Assembly (NCBI GenBank): GCA_947630555.1
Contig: CANRIA010000019.1
Span: 1-37,417, forward strand
Source of the DNA: an uncultured Clostridia bacterium
GTDB taxonomy: Bacteria; Bacillota; Clostridia; Oscillospirales; Ruminococcaceae
DNA length: 37,417 nt
Direction of reading: 5' to 3'
Shown: piece after piece, positions 8,640-17,506 of the stretch
Numbering within the stretch: the stretch's first letter is position 1
Layout: every line of letters begins with the position of its first letter
Notes under the pieces: generated by a model
The model's database searches: none
Seen by the model: the letters and a program-made list of their open reading frames with translations, nothing else
What the model was told of the DNA's origin: nothing
Translations under genes and position numbers: made by a program

Positions 8640-9266
8640 TTATATTCTTTTAAGATAGTAATTATTCTCTTTCTCAAAGTCAAGGCTCGTCATGTCCTCG
8701 TGTCCCGGGTACACCGTGTAATCTTTATCTATAGCCGCAAGCTTTTTAAGCGACTGCCTCATTGCATTTATATCGCTGCCGGGAAAATCCGTTCTGCCTA
8801 TGCTGCACCTAAAAAGCGTATCGCCGCTGAACATATTATCCCCTGCTATATAGCAAACGCTGCCCTGCGTGTGACCTGGCGTGTGCATAACTTTTATCTG
8901 CACCTCGTCAAGCTGCAAAATATCGCCGTCCGAAAGCGGCAGAGCGTTATCCACTCTTTCAAAAGCGCCGCCCGTCATATTGTTTGCAAGGTTTAGCCTG
9001 CCGTCTGTGAGCATTGCCATATCACCGGAATGTATATACACCTTGCAGCCCGACTTTTTTTGCAGCTGCGCCGCGGCTTCTATATGGTCTATATGCCCGT
9101 GTGTCAGAAGTATCATTTTCAGCGAAAGACCTCTCCGTTGTATCTCGCCCAGCACAAAGTCTGCGTTTGCAGGCGCATCAACCAAAGCTGCCGAACCTTT
9201 TTCAGAAGCTATAATATAGCTGTTCGCGCCGCACAGTCCCATCGGCGGAAGTATAAAAATATTCAT
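8640..9266 (-). CDS. MBL-fold metallo-hydrolase (glyoxalase II-like)
   Basis: A 208-residue single-domain metallo-beta-lactamase-fold hydrolase. The metal ligands are visible: THGHIDH (the H-x-H-x-D-H motif), HTPGH, SGDTLF and YPGHED, the set shared by glyoxalase II-like thioester hydrolases. A GTG at 9275 is also in frame, but AAGGTG seven bases before ATG 9266 favours the ATG. The relA stop is 10 bp upstream. This gene commonly sits between relA and hemZ in Clostridia. The true substrate is not known. Confidence 0.88.
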   Translation of the reverse strand: MNIFILPPMGLCGANSYIIASEKGSAALVDAPANADFVLGEIQRRGLSLKMILLTHGHIDHIEAAAQLQKKSGCKVYIHSGDMAMLTDGRLNLANNMTGGAFERVDNALPLSDGDILQLDEVQIKVMHTPGHTQGSVCYIAGDNMFSGDTLFRCSIGRTDFPGSDINAMRQSLKKLAAIDKDYTVYPGHEDMTSLDFEKENNYYLKRI

Positions 9267-9276
9267 CTTGATCACC

Positions 9277-11469
9277 TTATTTGCCCGTTCTGTCTACAGA
9301 CAAAACGCTTGGCACCTTTTTAAGCCTTTGTATAACGTTGTTCAGCTGATTTACCCCTGCAACGCTTATAGTTACCATAACGCTGGCATTGCCGTTTTTA
9401 AGCTCTCTTGCCGTTGCCTCGTGCATAGGTATGCGAATATTTGAAAGCTCTACCGATATATCGGCAAGCAGACCTATCCTGTCTGTTGCCAGAATATCCA
9501 GCGTAACTTTGAAATAGCTGTTCTCCTCGCTGCTGTTTGCCCACCTTACCGCAAGCCAGCGCTCCCTCTGCGCCTCGCTGCTCATCTGACCGAGATAATT
9601 TGCACAGTCGGTCTTGTGTACAGAAATGCCATGACCGCGCGTTACAAAGCCTACAATATCGTCGCCCGGCAGGGGGTTGCAGCACTGCGCGAATTTTATC
9701 TCGCAGTCGGGTATGCCGTCAACTATAACGCCCGACTTGTTTTTAACGCTGCTTTCTTTTACCTGCTCTAAAACTCTTTGCTGTTCGGGCATTTCCTTTT
9801 CCTGAACGCGCTTGCTGTAGGCAGTCTTCAGGTGCTGCATCAGTTTTGAAACTTGTATTCCGCCATAGCCTATTGCGGCAAAAAAGTCATCAAGCGTTTC
9901 GCAATTGTGCTTTTTCATATCCGCCGAGAGGAACTCTTCCAGTTCGTCTTCGGGTATTCTTATAAGGTTGCGTCTAAACTCCGTTTCAAGCGTTCTGCGC
10001 CCCTCGAAAATATTTTCTTCACGCCTTTCACGCTTGAACCAAGTGCGTATTTTTGAACGCGCCTCGTTGGTGACACACATTTTCAGCCAACTTCTGCTGG
10101 GGGTGTGGTTTGGGTTTGTTATTATCTCAACTATCTCGCCCGTTTTCAGTTTATAGTCCAGCGAGACCATTTTCTTGTCCACCTTTGCGCCGCACATTCT
10201 GTGACCCACCTGCGTGTGTATAGCATAGGCAAAGTCAATAACATTAGCGCCGTTGGGCAGAGTTATCATATCGCCTTTCGGGGTGAACACAAACAGATCT
10301 TCGGTCGAAAGATCGCTCTTTATAGACCTTACAATATCTTCCACATCGTTGGTGTTCTGCTGCGTTTCAAGTATCTGCCTTACCCACGCCAGACGGTTGT
10401 CATCTTTGGTGTACTTGGTGTTTATGCCCTCTTTGTATTTCCAGTGGGCTGCTATTCCGTATTCGGCGGTGCGGTGCATTTCTTTGGTGCGTATCTGCAC
10501 TTCAAACGGCGAACCCTCATTACCTATAACTGTAGTATGCAATGACTGATACATATTCGCTTTCGGCGTTGAGATATAGTCTTTGAACCTGTTTGGTATC
10601 GGGTTGAACATATCGTGAATAATGCCCAAAACATTGTAACATTCATTCACCGTATCTACTATTATCCTAACCGCATATCTATCAAAGATCTGGTCAAACT
10701 CCTTGCCGTCGCGGTATATCTTTTTGTATATGCCGTAGTTGCTTTTTACCCTGCCTTCTATTATAAACTCCTTGTCAAAATCCTGCGAGAGCCGCGCGCG
10801 AATCTTTGCCATAATGCCGTCAATAATGCGCTGCCTGTCAGCCTTGCGCGTGGCTATAAGCCGCTCTATCTCCTCATAAGCATACGGGTCAAGATACATA
10901 AAAGACAGATCTTCAAGTTCTTCTTTTATAGAACGTATTCCCAGCCTGTGGGCTATCGGAGCGTAAATGTTCATCGTTTCAAGAGCCGTTGCCCTTTGCT
11001 TATCCTGTGCGCGGTATTTCAGCGTGCGCATATTGTGTATTCTGTCGGCAAGCTTTATTATCATAACTCTGATATCCTCGCTCATTGCCAGCAATATTTT
11101 GCGCACATTCTCGGCGGTCTGCTCCTCTTTTGTAAGCAGCGGTATCTTTTTCAGCTTTGTAACGCCGTCAACCAGCATTGCTACGTCAGCGCCGAATTTT
11201 TTCGATATATCATCTATAGAAAACTCGGTGTCCTCCGCAACATCGTGCAGCAGCCCCGCGCAGATAGTATCGGTGTCCATACCGAGGTCTATCAGTATGC
11301 AGGCTACCGCTATAGGGTGAATGATATACGGCTCGCCCGAATCGCGCTTCTGACCTGTGTGGGCGGTGTTTGCAAACTCATATGCCGCGAATATTTTCTT
11401 GGTATCGTACTGCTTTTCACTGTCTTTAAGTTTTTGTTCCAGATAATTTTTAGTATATTCCTCAGGCAT
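9277..11469 (-). CDS. relA: Bifunctional (p)ppGpp synthetase/hydrolase RelA/SpoT
   Basis: A full-length 730-residue Rel protein that makes and degrades the alarmone (p)ppGpp. Domains in order: an HD hydrolase domain (HTGQKRDSGEPYIIHPIAVA, then LLHDVAED), the synthetase domain (RVKSNYGIYKKIYRDGKEFD; TPKANMYQSLHTTVIG), a TGS domain at about residues 390-450 (FVFTPKGDMITLPNGANVID), a zinc-finger-like segment with CC and a later Cys (KFAQCCNPLPGDDI), and a C-terminal ACT domain. Because the hydrolase motif HD is intact, both activities are expected. Only 33 bp separate it from recJ, so it is read from the recJ promoter. Confidence 0.95.
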   Translation of the reverse strand: MPEEYTKNYLEQKLKDSEKQYDTKKIFAAYEFANTAHTGQKRDSGEPYIIHPIAVACILIDLGMDTDTICAGLLHDVAEDTEFSIDDISKKFGADVAMLVDGVTKLKKIPLLTKEEQTAENVRKILLAMSEDIRVMIIKLADRIHNMRTLKYRAQDKQRATALETMNIYAPIAHRLGIRSIKEELEDLSFMYLDPYAYEEIERLIATRKADRQRIIDGIMAKIRARLSQDFDKEFIIEGRVKSNYGIYKKIYRDGKEFDQIFDRYAVRIIVDTVNECYNVLGIIHDMFNPIPNRFKDYISTPKANMYQSLHTTVIGNEGSPFEVQIRTKEMHRTAEYGIAAHWKYKEGINTKYTKDDNRLAWVRQILETQQNTNDVEDIVRSIKSDLSTEDLFVFTPKGDMITLPNGANVIDFAYAIHTQVGHRMCGAKVDKKMVSLDYKLKTGEIVEIITNPNHTPSRSWLKMCVTNEARSKIRTWFKRERREENIFEGRRTLETEFRRNLIRIPEDELEEFLSADMKKHNCETLDDFFAAIGYGGIQVSKLMQHLKTAYSKRVQEKEMPEQQRVLEQVKESSVKNKSGVIVDGIPDCEIKFAQCCNPLPGDDIVGFVTRGHGISVHKTDCANYLGQMSSEAQRERWLAVRWANSSEENSYFKVTLDILATDRIGLLADISVELSNIRIPMHEATARELKNGNASVMVTISVAGVNQLNNVIQRLKKVPSVLSVDRTGK

Positions 11470-11502
11470 ACCCTAAACACCCTTTCTTAAAAATTTTTGA
11501 TA

Positions 11503-13536
11503 TTATGCGTTTTGCAAAGCCGCAAGCCTTTGCATGGTATTTGTCGCCGACAGATCAGCCTTGCCCTGTATTTTCACAGTCTCAATATATCTGCAGCCGT
11601 CAGAAAGCCGGGCTATTCCTGCCTCACAGAAAATATCAGCACAGGCACGCGTTTTGCCAAAGTTTATGTTATATTCAAGATACATTCTCTGCATCAGCAT
11701 ATCTATACTTATGCCGCCGTCTATAGCTTTATATACCGCAAGCAGTTCTTTCCTTTCGGGCATTATCAAAGAGGCAAGCTTGGGCTCAACATTTTTGCCG
11801 CACACAATGTCATCGTAACACCGCATTGCCGCAAACGCCTTTTGCTGCTTTATGCCGCTCAGGCGTATATCCTCTGCCCTCAGCGATACCGACTTTTTTC
11901 CATTAAACTCGTTGATGCCTGCCCTTACCATTATATCTACCCTGTCGCCCTGCCGCAGACCCAGTTTATCGGGCGATTTGCCAAACAGCAAAATATCCTG
12001 CACGGTGCTGTCGTAAGAAACCTCCAGCTTTGTGTGCTTGCCTTGCGAGAGCGGAACTATCCTCTGCACCCTTGCGCCCACCATTGCAAACAGCGGTTCG
12101 GGGTTGCTCTCACCAAACGGCTCAAGTTTTTCAAGCGACTGCACCTGACCGCAAGTAAGGTCTTCTCGCGTGAGCAGCTTGTCGGCTTTAAGCTCGGTGT
12201 ACGGCATACTTTCAGCCTTGTCGGCATACTCGCGCACCATCTGCCTGAAAGCCGCGATATTTTCTTCTTTTATAGAAAGACCGCCTGCACATTCATGACC
12301 GCCCGACTTTTCCAGAAGGCTTTCGCAGTATGTAAAGCATTTGAAGATATTGAACCCATGCATACTTCTTGCGCTGCCCCGTGCCATGCCGTCTTCGTCT
12401 GCCGAAATAAGCACGCACGGCTTGCCGTATGCTTCCATTATCTTCGAGGCAACTATGCCTATAACCCCGTGGTGCCAGCCCTTGCCGTCTATTACAAGCA
12501 CTTTGTCAGAGAGCAGGCTGCTGTCTTTGTCTATCGCTTCTTTTATCTGCGCGATAATTTCTTGTTCGCTTGCCTTGCGGCTGCTGTTAAGCTCATGCAG
12601 TTCCTCTGCTTTAAGCTGTGCTTCCTCGTCCTCTGCAAGCAAAAGCGCCACCGCCGATTTTGGCGAGCCGAATCTTCCTGCGGCATTTATGCGCGGTGCA
12701 AGCCTGAAAGCTATATCTGTGCAGGTCATTTTCTGCGCCTTTTCACCGCCTATGCCGCTAAGCTCCATAAGTTCCAAAAGACCTTGATTTTCGGTATTTT
12801 TTAAAAGCCTCATGCCGGTGTTGACTATTGTTCTGTTCTCGCCTTTCAGCGGAACAACATCAGCCACCGTGCCTATCGCTACAAGATCACCATACTGCTC
12901 TAAAACTGCATCATAACTGCCGCCGTCAAGAGCCGCGCACAGTTTAAGCGCAACGCCCACTCCTGCAATATCTTTAAAAGATGACGGGCAATCAGCTCTG
13001 TGGGGGTCTACTATTGCAACTGCTTTGGGCAGCGCTTCGGGCGGCTTGTGGTGGTCGGTAACTACCAGCTTCATGCCAAGTTCTTCTATAAGAGCGGCTT
13101 CTTCTACAGCCGAAATGCCGTTGTCAACGGTAACAATAAGCTTTACGCCGCTTTCTGCCAGCCTGCGCACCGCATCAGCGTTCATGCCATAGCCCTCTGA
13201 GCGCTCAGGTATATAATAAGTAACATTAGCGCCGCTGTTTTCAAGATAATTGTAAAGCACCGCCGTTGCAGTAACGCCGTCGCAGTCATAGTCGCCGTAA
13301 ACGCATATAGGCTCAAAACTGTCTATCGCATTGTTTATAGTATCAACGGCTGTCTGCATATCTTTCAGCATAAACGGGTCTTCAAGAGGCATATCTTCAA
13401 AAAAAGCAGCAATATCGTCAAGATCTTTACAACCCCTTGACAAAAGCACCTTTATGCACAGCGCCGAAAGATCGCACTGCTTTTCTATTTCTTTTGCAAG
13501 AGCCTCGTCGGGCTTTCCCACAGTCCAGCGGTTCAT
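11503..13536 (-). CDS. recJ: Single-stranded-DNA-specific exonuclease RecJ
   Basis: A 677-residue 5'-3' single-strand exonuclease used in recombination and mismatch repair. The DHH-family motifs are clear: YGDYDCDGVTATAVLYNYL (motif I), VTVDNGIS, VTDHHKP (the DHH signature), DPHRADC, and RINAAGRFG before the DHHA1 domain (KGWHHGVIGIVASKI, then GGHECAGGLSI). An OB-fold and a further C-terminal extension complete it. GGAGGT lies six bases before ATG 13536. It is the first gene of a five-gene operon ending in rlmD, and has a promoter at 13573-13601 divergent from argS. Confidence 0.95.
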   Translation of the reverse strand: MNRWTVGKPDEALAKEIEKQCDLSALCIKVLLSRGCKDLDDIAAFFEDMPLEDPFMLKDMQTAVDTINNAIDSFEPICVYGDYDCDGVTATAVLYNYLENSGANVTYYIPERSEGYGMNADAVRRLAESGVKLIVTVDNGISAVEEAALIEELGMKLVVTDHHKPPEALPKAVAIVDPHRADCPSSFKDIAGVGVALKLCAALDGGSYDAVLEQYGDLVAIGTVADVVPLKGENRTIVNTGMRLLKNTENQGLLELMELSGIGGEKAQKMTCTDIAFRLAPRINAAGRFGSPKSAVALLLAEDEEAQLKAEELHELNSSRKASEQEIIAQIKEAIDKDSSLLSDKVLVIDGKGWHHGVIGIVASKIMEAYGKPCVLISADEDGMARGSARSMHGFNIFKCFTYCESLLEKSGGHECAGGLSIKEENIAAFRQMVREYADKAESMPYTELKADKLLTREDLTCGQVQSLEKLEPFGESNPEPLFAMVGARVQRIVPLSQGKHTKLEVSYDSTVQDILLFGKSPDKLGLRQGDRVDIMVRAGINEFNGKKSVSLRAEDIRLSGIKQQKAFAAMRCYDDIVCGKNVEPKLASLIMPERKELLAVYKAIDGGISIDMLMQRMYLEYNINFGKTRACADIFCEAGIARLSDGCRYIETVKIQGKADLSATNTMQRLAALQNA

Positions 13537-13572
13537 TATCCTACCTCCGTCAAAATAAGCTTAGTTATTTTT

Positions 13573-13601
13573 ATTGTATCACATATCAGATAAATTTTCA
13601 A
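13573..13601 (-). promoter_or_regulatory. Sigma-A-type promoter of the recJ operon
   Basis: Read on the minus strand: -35 TTGAAA (13596-13601), a 17-bp spacer, -10 TACAAT (13573-13578) with a TG-extended element (TGA before the hexamer). Transcription would start about 30 bases before the recJ ATG. Confidence 0.65.
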
Positions 13602-13627
13602 GAGCGCGCAGGCGTTTTTATTTGTTC

Positions 13628-13656
13628 TTGATTTTGCAAAAGTTATGTGCTATAAT
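13628..13656 (+). promoter_or_regulatory. Sigma-A-type promoter of argS
   Basis: -35 TTGATT (13628-13633), 17-bp spacer, -10 TATAAT (13651-13656) preceded by TGC (extended -10). The expected start at about 13663 leaves a leader of only about 27 bases, so there is no room for a T-box. It also rules out the in-frame ATG at 13645 as the argS start. Confidence 0.75.
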
Positions 13657-13689
13657 AATAAATGCAGATTTTTAAAAGGAATGAATAAT

Positions 13690-15480
13690 ATGACGGAAAA
13701 TAAACGTACAAAAAATATTACCACGCTGCTGACCGAAACGGTCTCGGCGGCGTTTGAAAGCTGCGGCTACGACCCCTCGCTGGGCACGGTGCTTGTGTCT
13801 GACAGACCCGACATCTGCCAGTTTCAGTGCAACGGGGCGTTCGGCGGCGCAAAACTTTACCACAAATCGCCTGCCATAATAGCGCAGGAAGTTGCCGACA
13901 AGCTTAAAGAGGACAAGCGTTTTGCAAAGGTAGAGGCGGTAAAGCCTGCATTTATAAACATAACGCTGACTGACGAATTTTTAGCTTCTCAGTGCCGTGC
14001 CATTGCCAAAGATGAACATTTAGGCGTTGTTCAGGCTGAAAAGCCTTCTGCAATAGTTATAGATTACGGCGGGCCCAACGTTGCCAAAGCGCTTCACATA
14101 GGTCATCTGCGCAGTGCGATAATCGGTGAGTCGCTGAAAAGGCTTGCACGGGCTTGCGGTCATAGCGTTATAGGCGATGCGCACCTTGGCGACTGGGGTA
14201 TGCCCATGGGACTTGTTATTTCGTATCTCTCTGAAAAACACCCCGACTGGAAATGTTTCAGCGATGATTTTGACCCCGAAAAGGACGTTATACCCGATCT
14301 TGACGTGGCGCAGCTCAACGAGATATACCCTGCGGCAAGCAAGCTTTCAAAAGAGGACAGTGACGAAGGCAGGGCTTTCAAAGAAAAGGCTCACGGCATG
14401 ACGCTTATGCTGCAATCTCACAAAAAGGGCATTTACGATCTGTGGAAAAAGATCGTCGCTATTTCGGTCGGCGACGTTAAAAGAATATTCTCGCAGCTGA
14501 ATGTTGATTTTGATTTTTGGTACGGCGAAAGCGATGCTGACGAGTATATACCGCAGCTGCTTGACGTGCTTACTTCAAAGGGTCTTATGCATGAGAGCAT
14601 GGGCGCTATGGTGGTAGATGTGGCACAGGAGGACGACAAAGCCCCGATGCCGCCTGTTATGATAAAAAAGACCGATGGTTCGGTGCTTTATGATACCACC
14701 GACCTTGCAACGCTTATACAGCGCGAGAAAGATTTCAAGCCCGATAACGTTTGGTATGTTGCAGACAAACGGCAGACTTTGCACTTTGAGCAGTGTTTCA
14801 GATGTGCTAAGCTTTCGGGCATTGTGCGCGATGAAACTCAGCTTGAATATATGGGCTTCGGCACTATGAACGGTGCAGACGGCAAGCCATATAAAACGCG
14901 TGACGGCGGCGTTATGCAGCTGCAAATGCTGCTAGATACCGCCTTTGATGCCGCTAAGGCAAGAATGCAGGCAGATAAGTTTGACAATTTGCAAGAGCTT
15001 GACGACACCGCGCGAAAGATAGCTATAGCTTCAATAAAGTTTGGCGATCTTATAAACCACCGCTCTAAAGATTATATCTTTGACCTTGATAAGTTTCTCT
15101 CTGCTGACGGCAAAACAGGCGTATACCTGCTTTACATGGTAACGCGCATATGCTCGGTGCTTCGCAAGCTTGGCATTGAAGATGAAGGCGAGATAGAGCT
15201 CGGCGAGATATACACAGACAGTGAGCGAGAACTTATGCTGAATATTCTGCTGACGGACGAAACATTCAGGCACGCATTCACAGAGCGCGCGCCGAATTAC
15301 GTTTGCGAAAACGCCTATCAGCTGGCGGTGCTGTTTTCAAAATTCTATCAAGAAAACCACATCATGAACGAGAGCGACGAAAAGAAAAAGTCGGCGTGGA
15401 TAAACCTTTGCCGACTTGTAAAACGAATGCTTATAAAACATCTTGACGTGCTGGCTATTGACACCGTTGAGAAGATGTAA
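13690..15480 (+). CDS. argS: Arginyl-tRNA synthetase
   Basis: A class I aminoacyl-tRNA synthetase charging tRNA-Arg, 596 residues from ATG 13690. An N-terminal Arg-specific add1 domain precedes the catalytic core with the HIGH signature (GGPNVAKALHIGHLRSA) and a KMSKS-position sequence KTRDGG. An anticodon-binding helical domain closes the protein and ends ...DTVEKM. Two upstream in-frame ATGs exist. The one at 13681 directly abuts AAAAGGA, which sits nine bases before ATG 13690, so 13690 is the better start. It is monocistronic, with its own promoter and a terminator at 15540-15575. Confidence 0.95.
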   Translation: MTENKRTKNITTLLTETVSAAFESCGYDPSLGTVLVSDRPDICQFQCNGAFGGAKLYHKSPAIIAQEVADKLKEDKRFAKVEAVKPAFINITLTDEFLASQCRAIAKDEHLGVVQAEKPSAIVIDYGGPNVAKALHIGHLRSAIIGESLKRLARACGHSVIGDAHLGDWGMPMGLVISYLSEKHPDWKCFSDDFDPEKDVIPDLDVAQLNEIYPAASKLSKEDSDEGRAFKEKAHGMTLMLQSHKKGIYDLWKKIVAISVGDVKRIFSQLNVDFDFWYGESDADEYIPQLLDVLTSKGLMHESMGAMVVDVAQEDDKAPMPPVMIKKTDGSVLYDTTDLATLIQREKDFKPDNVWYVADKRQTLHFEQCFRCAKLSGIVRDETQLEYMGFGTMNGADGKPYKTRDGGVMQLQMLLDTAFDAAKARMQADKFDNLQELDDTARKIAIASIKFGDLINHRSKDYIFDLDKFLSADGKTGVYLLYMVTRICSVLRKLGIEDEGEIELGEIYTDSERELMLNILLTDETFRHAFTERAPNYVCENAYQLAVLFSKFYQENHIMNESDEKKKSAWINLCRLVKRMLIKHLDVLAIDTVEKM

Positions 15481-15539
15481 ACCCAAAATGAAAACACCTC
15501 TTGCTGCTAGAGGTTAGAGGTGAGAAGTTAGAGGTTAGA

Positions 15540-15575
15540 AACGGTTTTGCGACTTTTGAGCAAAGCCGTTTTCTT
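15540..15575 (+). terminator. Intrinsic terminator of argS
   Basis: Stem AACGGTTTTGC / GCAAAGCCGTT (15540-15550 with 15560-15570, one G-T wobble), 9-base loop, then TTTTCTTCT. It lies 60 bp after the argS stop. Confidence 0.65.
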
Positions 15576-15652
15576 CTGCGGTTTAGATAGAAGCAAGAAG
15601 CAAGAAATTGTAAGGCGGCGTTTGCGCATTGCTTTAATAGTGTGTTTATTAT

Positions 15653-15688
15653 TTGCGCTTACGCGCAAGCCTGCGGAGCTGTTCAACG
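15653..15688 (+). repeat. Small hairpin module, copy M1
   Basis: Hairpin TTGCGC-TTAC-GCGCAA followed by CCTGCGGAGCTGTTCAACG. Related copies lie at 15852-15890, 22093-22127, inverted at 22637-22675, and as a partial at 34198-34212. The tail GGAGC..TTCAACG is conserved while the hairpin changes. Confidence 0.55.
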
Positions 15689-15851
15689 TCAACATTTACA
15701 TATTCCATAAGTATATACCAATAAACTCCTCCCTCCCACTAACCACCCCCAAGAAAGAGCCGCCGGCGGAATATTCTTCCAGTTATGGCTTTTAGGGCGT
15801 GGTATGTTGTTAGGTTATTTGCAGTTATTGTTAAGCAGCAGTGTTAAAAAT

Positions 15852-15890
15852 TTGCTGCTGTCGCAGCCAACCTGCTGGAGCTGTTCAACG
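15852..15890 (+). repeat. Small hairpin module, copy M2
   Basis: Hairpin GCTGC-TGTC-GCAGC followed by CCTGCTGGAGCTGTTCAACG. It has the same tail as copy M1 but a different stem that still pairs. Confidence 0.55.
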
Positions 15891-16037
15891 CCCAACTAAA
15901 CACCATAACTCCCTCAAATCATAAATCACAATCTCGCGTTGCCGGAAGAATATTCTGCCAGATGCTTTCTTTTGGGAGAGTTATGGGTGGGCTACTAGAA
16001 GCAAGAGACAAGATGTTGGGAATTTTCACTTTGCACG

Positions 16038-16250
16038 GCGTTCCATAATGGAACGCGACAAAATAGCTATGCACTACAACAAGGGGAGGCTCTCTCTTGC
16101 AGAGCCTCCCCTCTACTAAAACAGTCCACAGGACTGTTTTAGTATTCACCCCTCTCAGAGCGCACGTTGTGTTTCGGGGACTCTGTCCCCGTACCCCTGC
16201 GACCCTTTTGAAAAAGGGTCGATCGAAAACTTTTATTTTCTTGACATGAT
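16038..16250 (+). repeat. Multi-hairpin structured repeat, copy A
   Basis: Five perfect stems in a row: S1 GCGTTCCA/TGGAACGC (16038-16056); S2 GGGGAGGCTCT/AGAGCCTCCCC with loop CTCTTGC (16083-16111); S3 TACTAAAACAGTCC/GGACTGTTTTAGTA (16114-16144); S4 CGGGGAC/GTCCCCG (16175-16191); S5 CGACCCTTTT/AAAAGGGTCG (16200-16221). A conserved unpaired AGCGCACGTTGTGTTT (16159-16174) lies between S3 and S4, and CGAAAACTTTTA follows S5. Copy B at 22213-22418 has the same order with changed but still paired stems. The element ends 24 bp from the aminotransferase stop on the opposite strand. The transcribed strand cannot be told. All pairs are Watson-Crick in both copies. Confidence 0.8.
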
Positions 16251-16273
16251 TTCAAATCTTTGCGTAAAGCTGC

Positions 16274-17461
16274 TTATTTCTTATAGCTCTCCGCAAGCGC
16301 TTTGAACGCCGGCAGCGAGTTTACTATGGTCTTCTCGTCCACGCAGTAGGATATCCTCATATACCCGGGGCAGGCAAAGCCGTCGCCTGCAACAAGCAGC
16401 AGGTCGTATTCCTTAGCCTTTTCACAAAATGCCACCGAGTCTTCCTCCAGTGTTTTTACAAACAGATAAAACGCGCCGTCGGGCTTTACGCACTCATAGC
16501 CCAGTTTAGTAAGCCCATCATAAATAAGGTCGCGGTTTTTCTTGTATGCCGAAATATCGGATACGCAGTCAACGCATTTTGCTATGACCTGCTGGAAAAG
16601 CGTGGGCGCGCACACATAGCCGAGTGACCTTCCTGCGCCGCAAACCGATGCATACACATTCTTGCTGTCGGTAACTTCGTCGGGAACGACTATGTAGCCT
16701 ATTCTCTCTCCCGGCAGAGAGAGCGACTTGCTGTATGAATAGCACACCAGCGTGTTTTTGTAATACTTAGTGACATACGGAACTACGGTATCTTTATCAT
16801 AAACCAGCTCTCTGTAAGGCTCGTCTGTTATCAGAAAAAGCTCTTTGCCAAGCTGCTGCGATTTTTTGTTCATTATCTCCGCAATGGCTTTTATAGTCTC
16901 TTCCGAATACACAACGCCCGAGGGGTTGTTCGGCGAGTTTATTATAACGCACTTTGTGTTTTCGTTTATGGCTTCTTCAAAAGCCTGCAAGTCGGGCTGA
17001 AAATCGGCTCTTGGCGGAACTATCTTAGCCTTGCCGCCCTGACCTTCAGCAAACACAACATATTCAGGAAAAAACGGCGCAAAAATTATAACTTCCTCGC
17101 CCTGCAAAAGCAGCGCCCTTAGTGATATACAAAGTGATGCAGCCGCGCCGCAGGTCATATAGATATTATCGGCATTTATGTTTGTGCCGTGCAGTTTGTT
17201 TATGTGCTCTGCAATAGTTTTTCTTACATTAGCATCACCCTGCGCCGATGAATACCCGTGCAGAATTATCGGGTCCTGCGTGTCAAGCAGTTCTTTAACC
17301 GCTTCGTTTACCTCTTTCGGCGAGGGTATACTGGGGTTGCCAAGGCTGAAATCATACACCTTGTCATCTCCAACTATCGCCTTTCTCATCTTGCCGTACT
17401 CAAACAGCTCTCTTATAACGCTGCGTTTTGTTCCCAGCGTAAGCATATCCTGTGGCAGCAT
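16274..17461 (-). CDS. Pyridoxal phosphate-dependent aminotransferase (class I/II)
   Basis: A 395-residue fold-type I aminotransferase. The cofactor lysine is K245 in SYSKSLSLPGERIGY. Other family signatures are NSPNNPSGVVYSEE (pyridine-ring Asn) and LITDEPYRELVY (Asp/Tyr), with SLGNPSIPSP near the N-terminus and an arginine in GYMRISYC for the substrate carboxylate. It resembles aspartate/alanine-type AspC-like enzymes. The substrate cannot be fixed from sequence. It starts 45 bp after the transglutaminase gene and is probably read with it. The structured repeat copy A lies just beyond its stop. Confidence 0.9.
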   Translation of the reverse strand: MLPQDMLTLGTKRSVIRELFEYGKMRKAIVGDDKVYDFSLGNPSIPSPKEVNEAVKELLDTQDPIILHGYSSAQGDANVRKTIAEHINKLHGTNINADNIYMTCGAAASLCISLRALLLQGEEVIIFAPFFPEYVVFAEGQGGKAKIVPPRADFQPDLQAFEEAINENTKCVIINSPNNPSGVVYSEETIKAIAEIMNKKSQQLGKELFLITDEPYRELVYDKDTVVPYVTKYYKNTLVCYSYSKSLSLPGERIGYIVVPDEVTDSKNVYASVCGAGRSLGYVCAPTLFQQVIAKCVDCVSDISAYKKNRDLIYDGLTKLGYECVKPDGAFYLFVKTLEEDSVAFCEKAKEYDLLLVAGDGFACPGYMRISYCVDEKTIVNSLPAFKALAESYKK

Positions 17462-17506
17462 AAATCATCTCTCCGTTTCAATATATTTAATAATATTTTA
17501 TCATTT

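Larger units (their letters stand above)
15576..16037. other. Non-coding stretch between argS terminator and multi-hairpin repeat
   Basis: No credible gene is seen. It holds short low-complexity runs built on AGAAGCAAGAAGCAAGAA (also found near 24806 and 24946) and two copies of a small hairpin module (15653-15688 and 15852-15890). A TTATTGTTAAGCAGCAG string at 15825-15841 is shared with 28679-28695. Confidence 0.6.

Noticed and set aside
10615-11490. 291-codon open frame antisense to relA
   Set aside because: Shadow of a well supported gene, with no start signal or domain.
11497-12804. Long open frame (435 codons) antisense to recJ
   Set aside because: Same reasoning. It is rich in Cys, His and Tyr as shadow frames are here, and recJ is well supported.
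13645-13689. Upstream in-frame ATG codons for argS
   Set aside because: ATG 13645 lies within the promoter and upstream of the expected transcription start. ATG 13681 directly abuts the ribosome binding site that serves 13690.
15919-16149. Minus-strand open frame over structured repeat copy A, similar to one at 22190-22375 over copy B
   Set aside because: The two peptides resemble each other only because the DNA repeat is shared. Base changes follow the hairpins rather than codons, so these are unlikely to be proteins.
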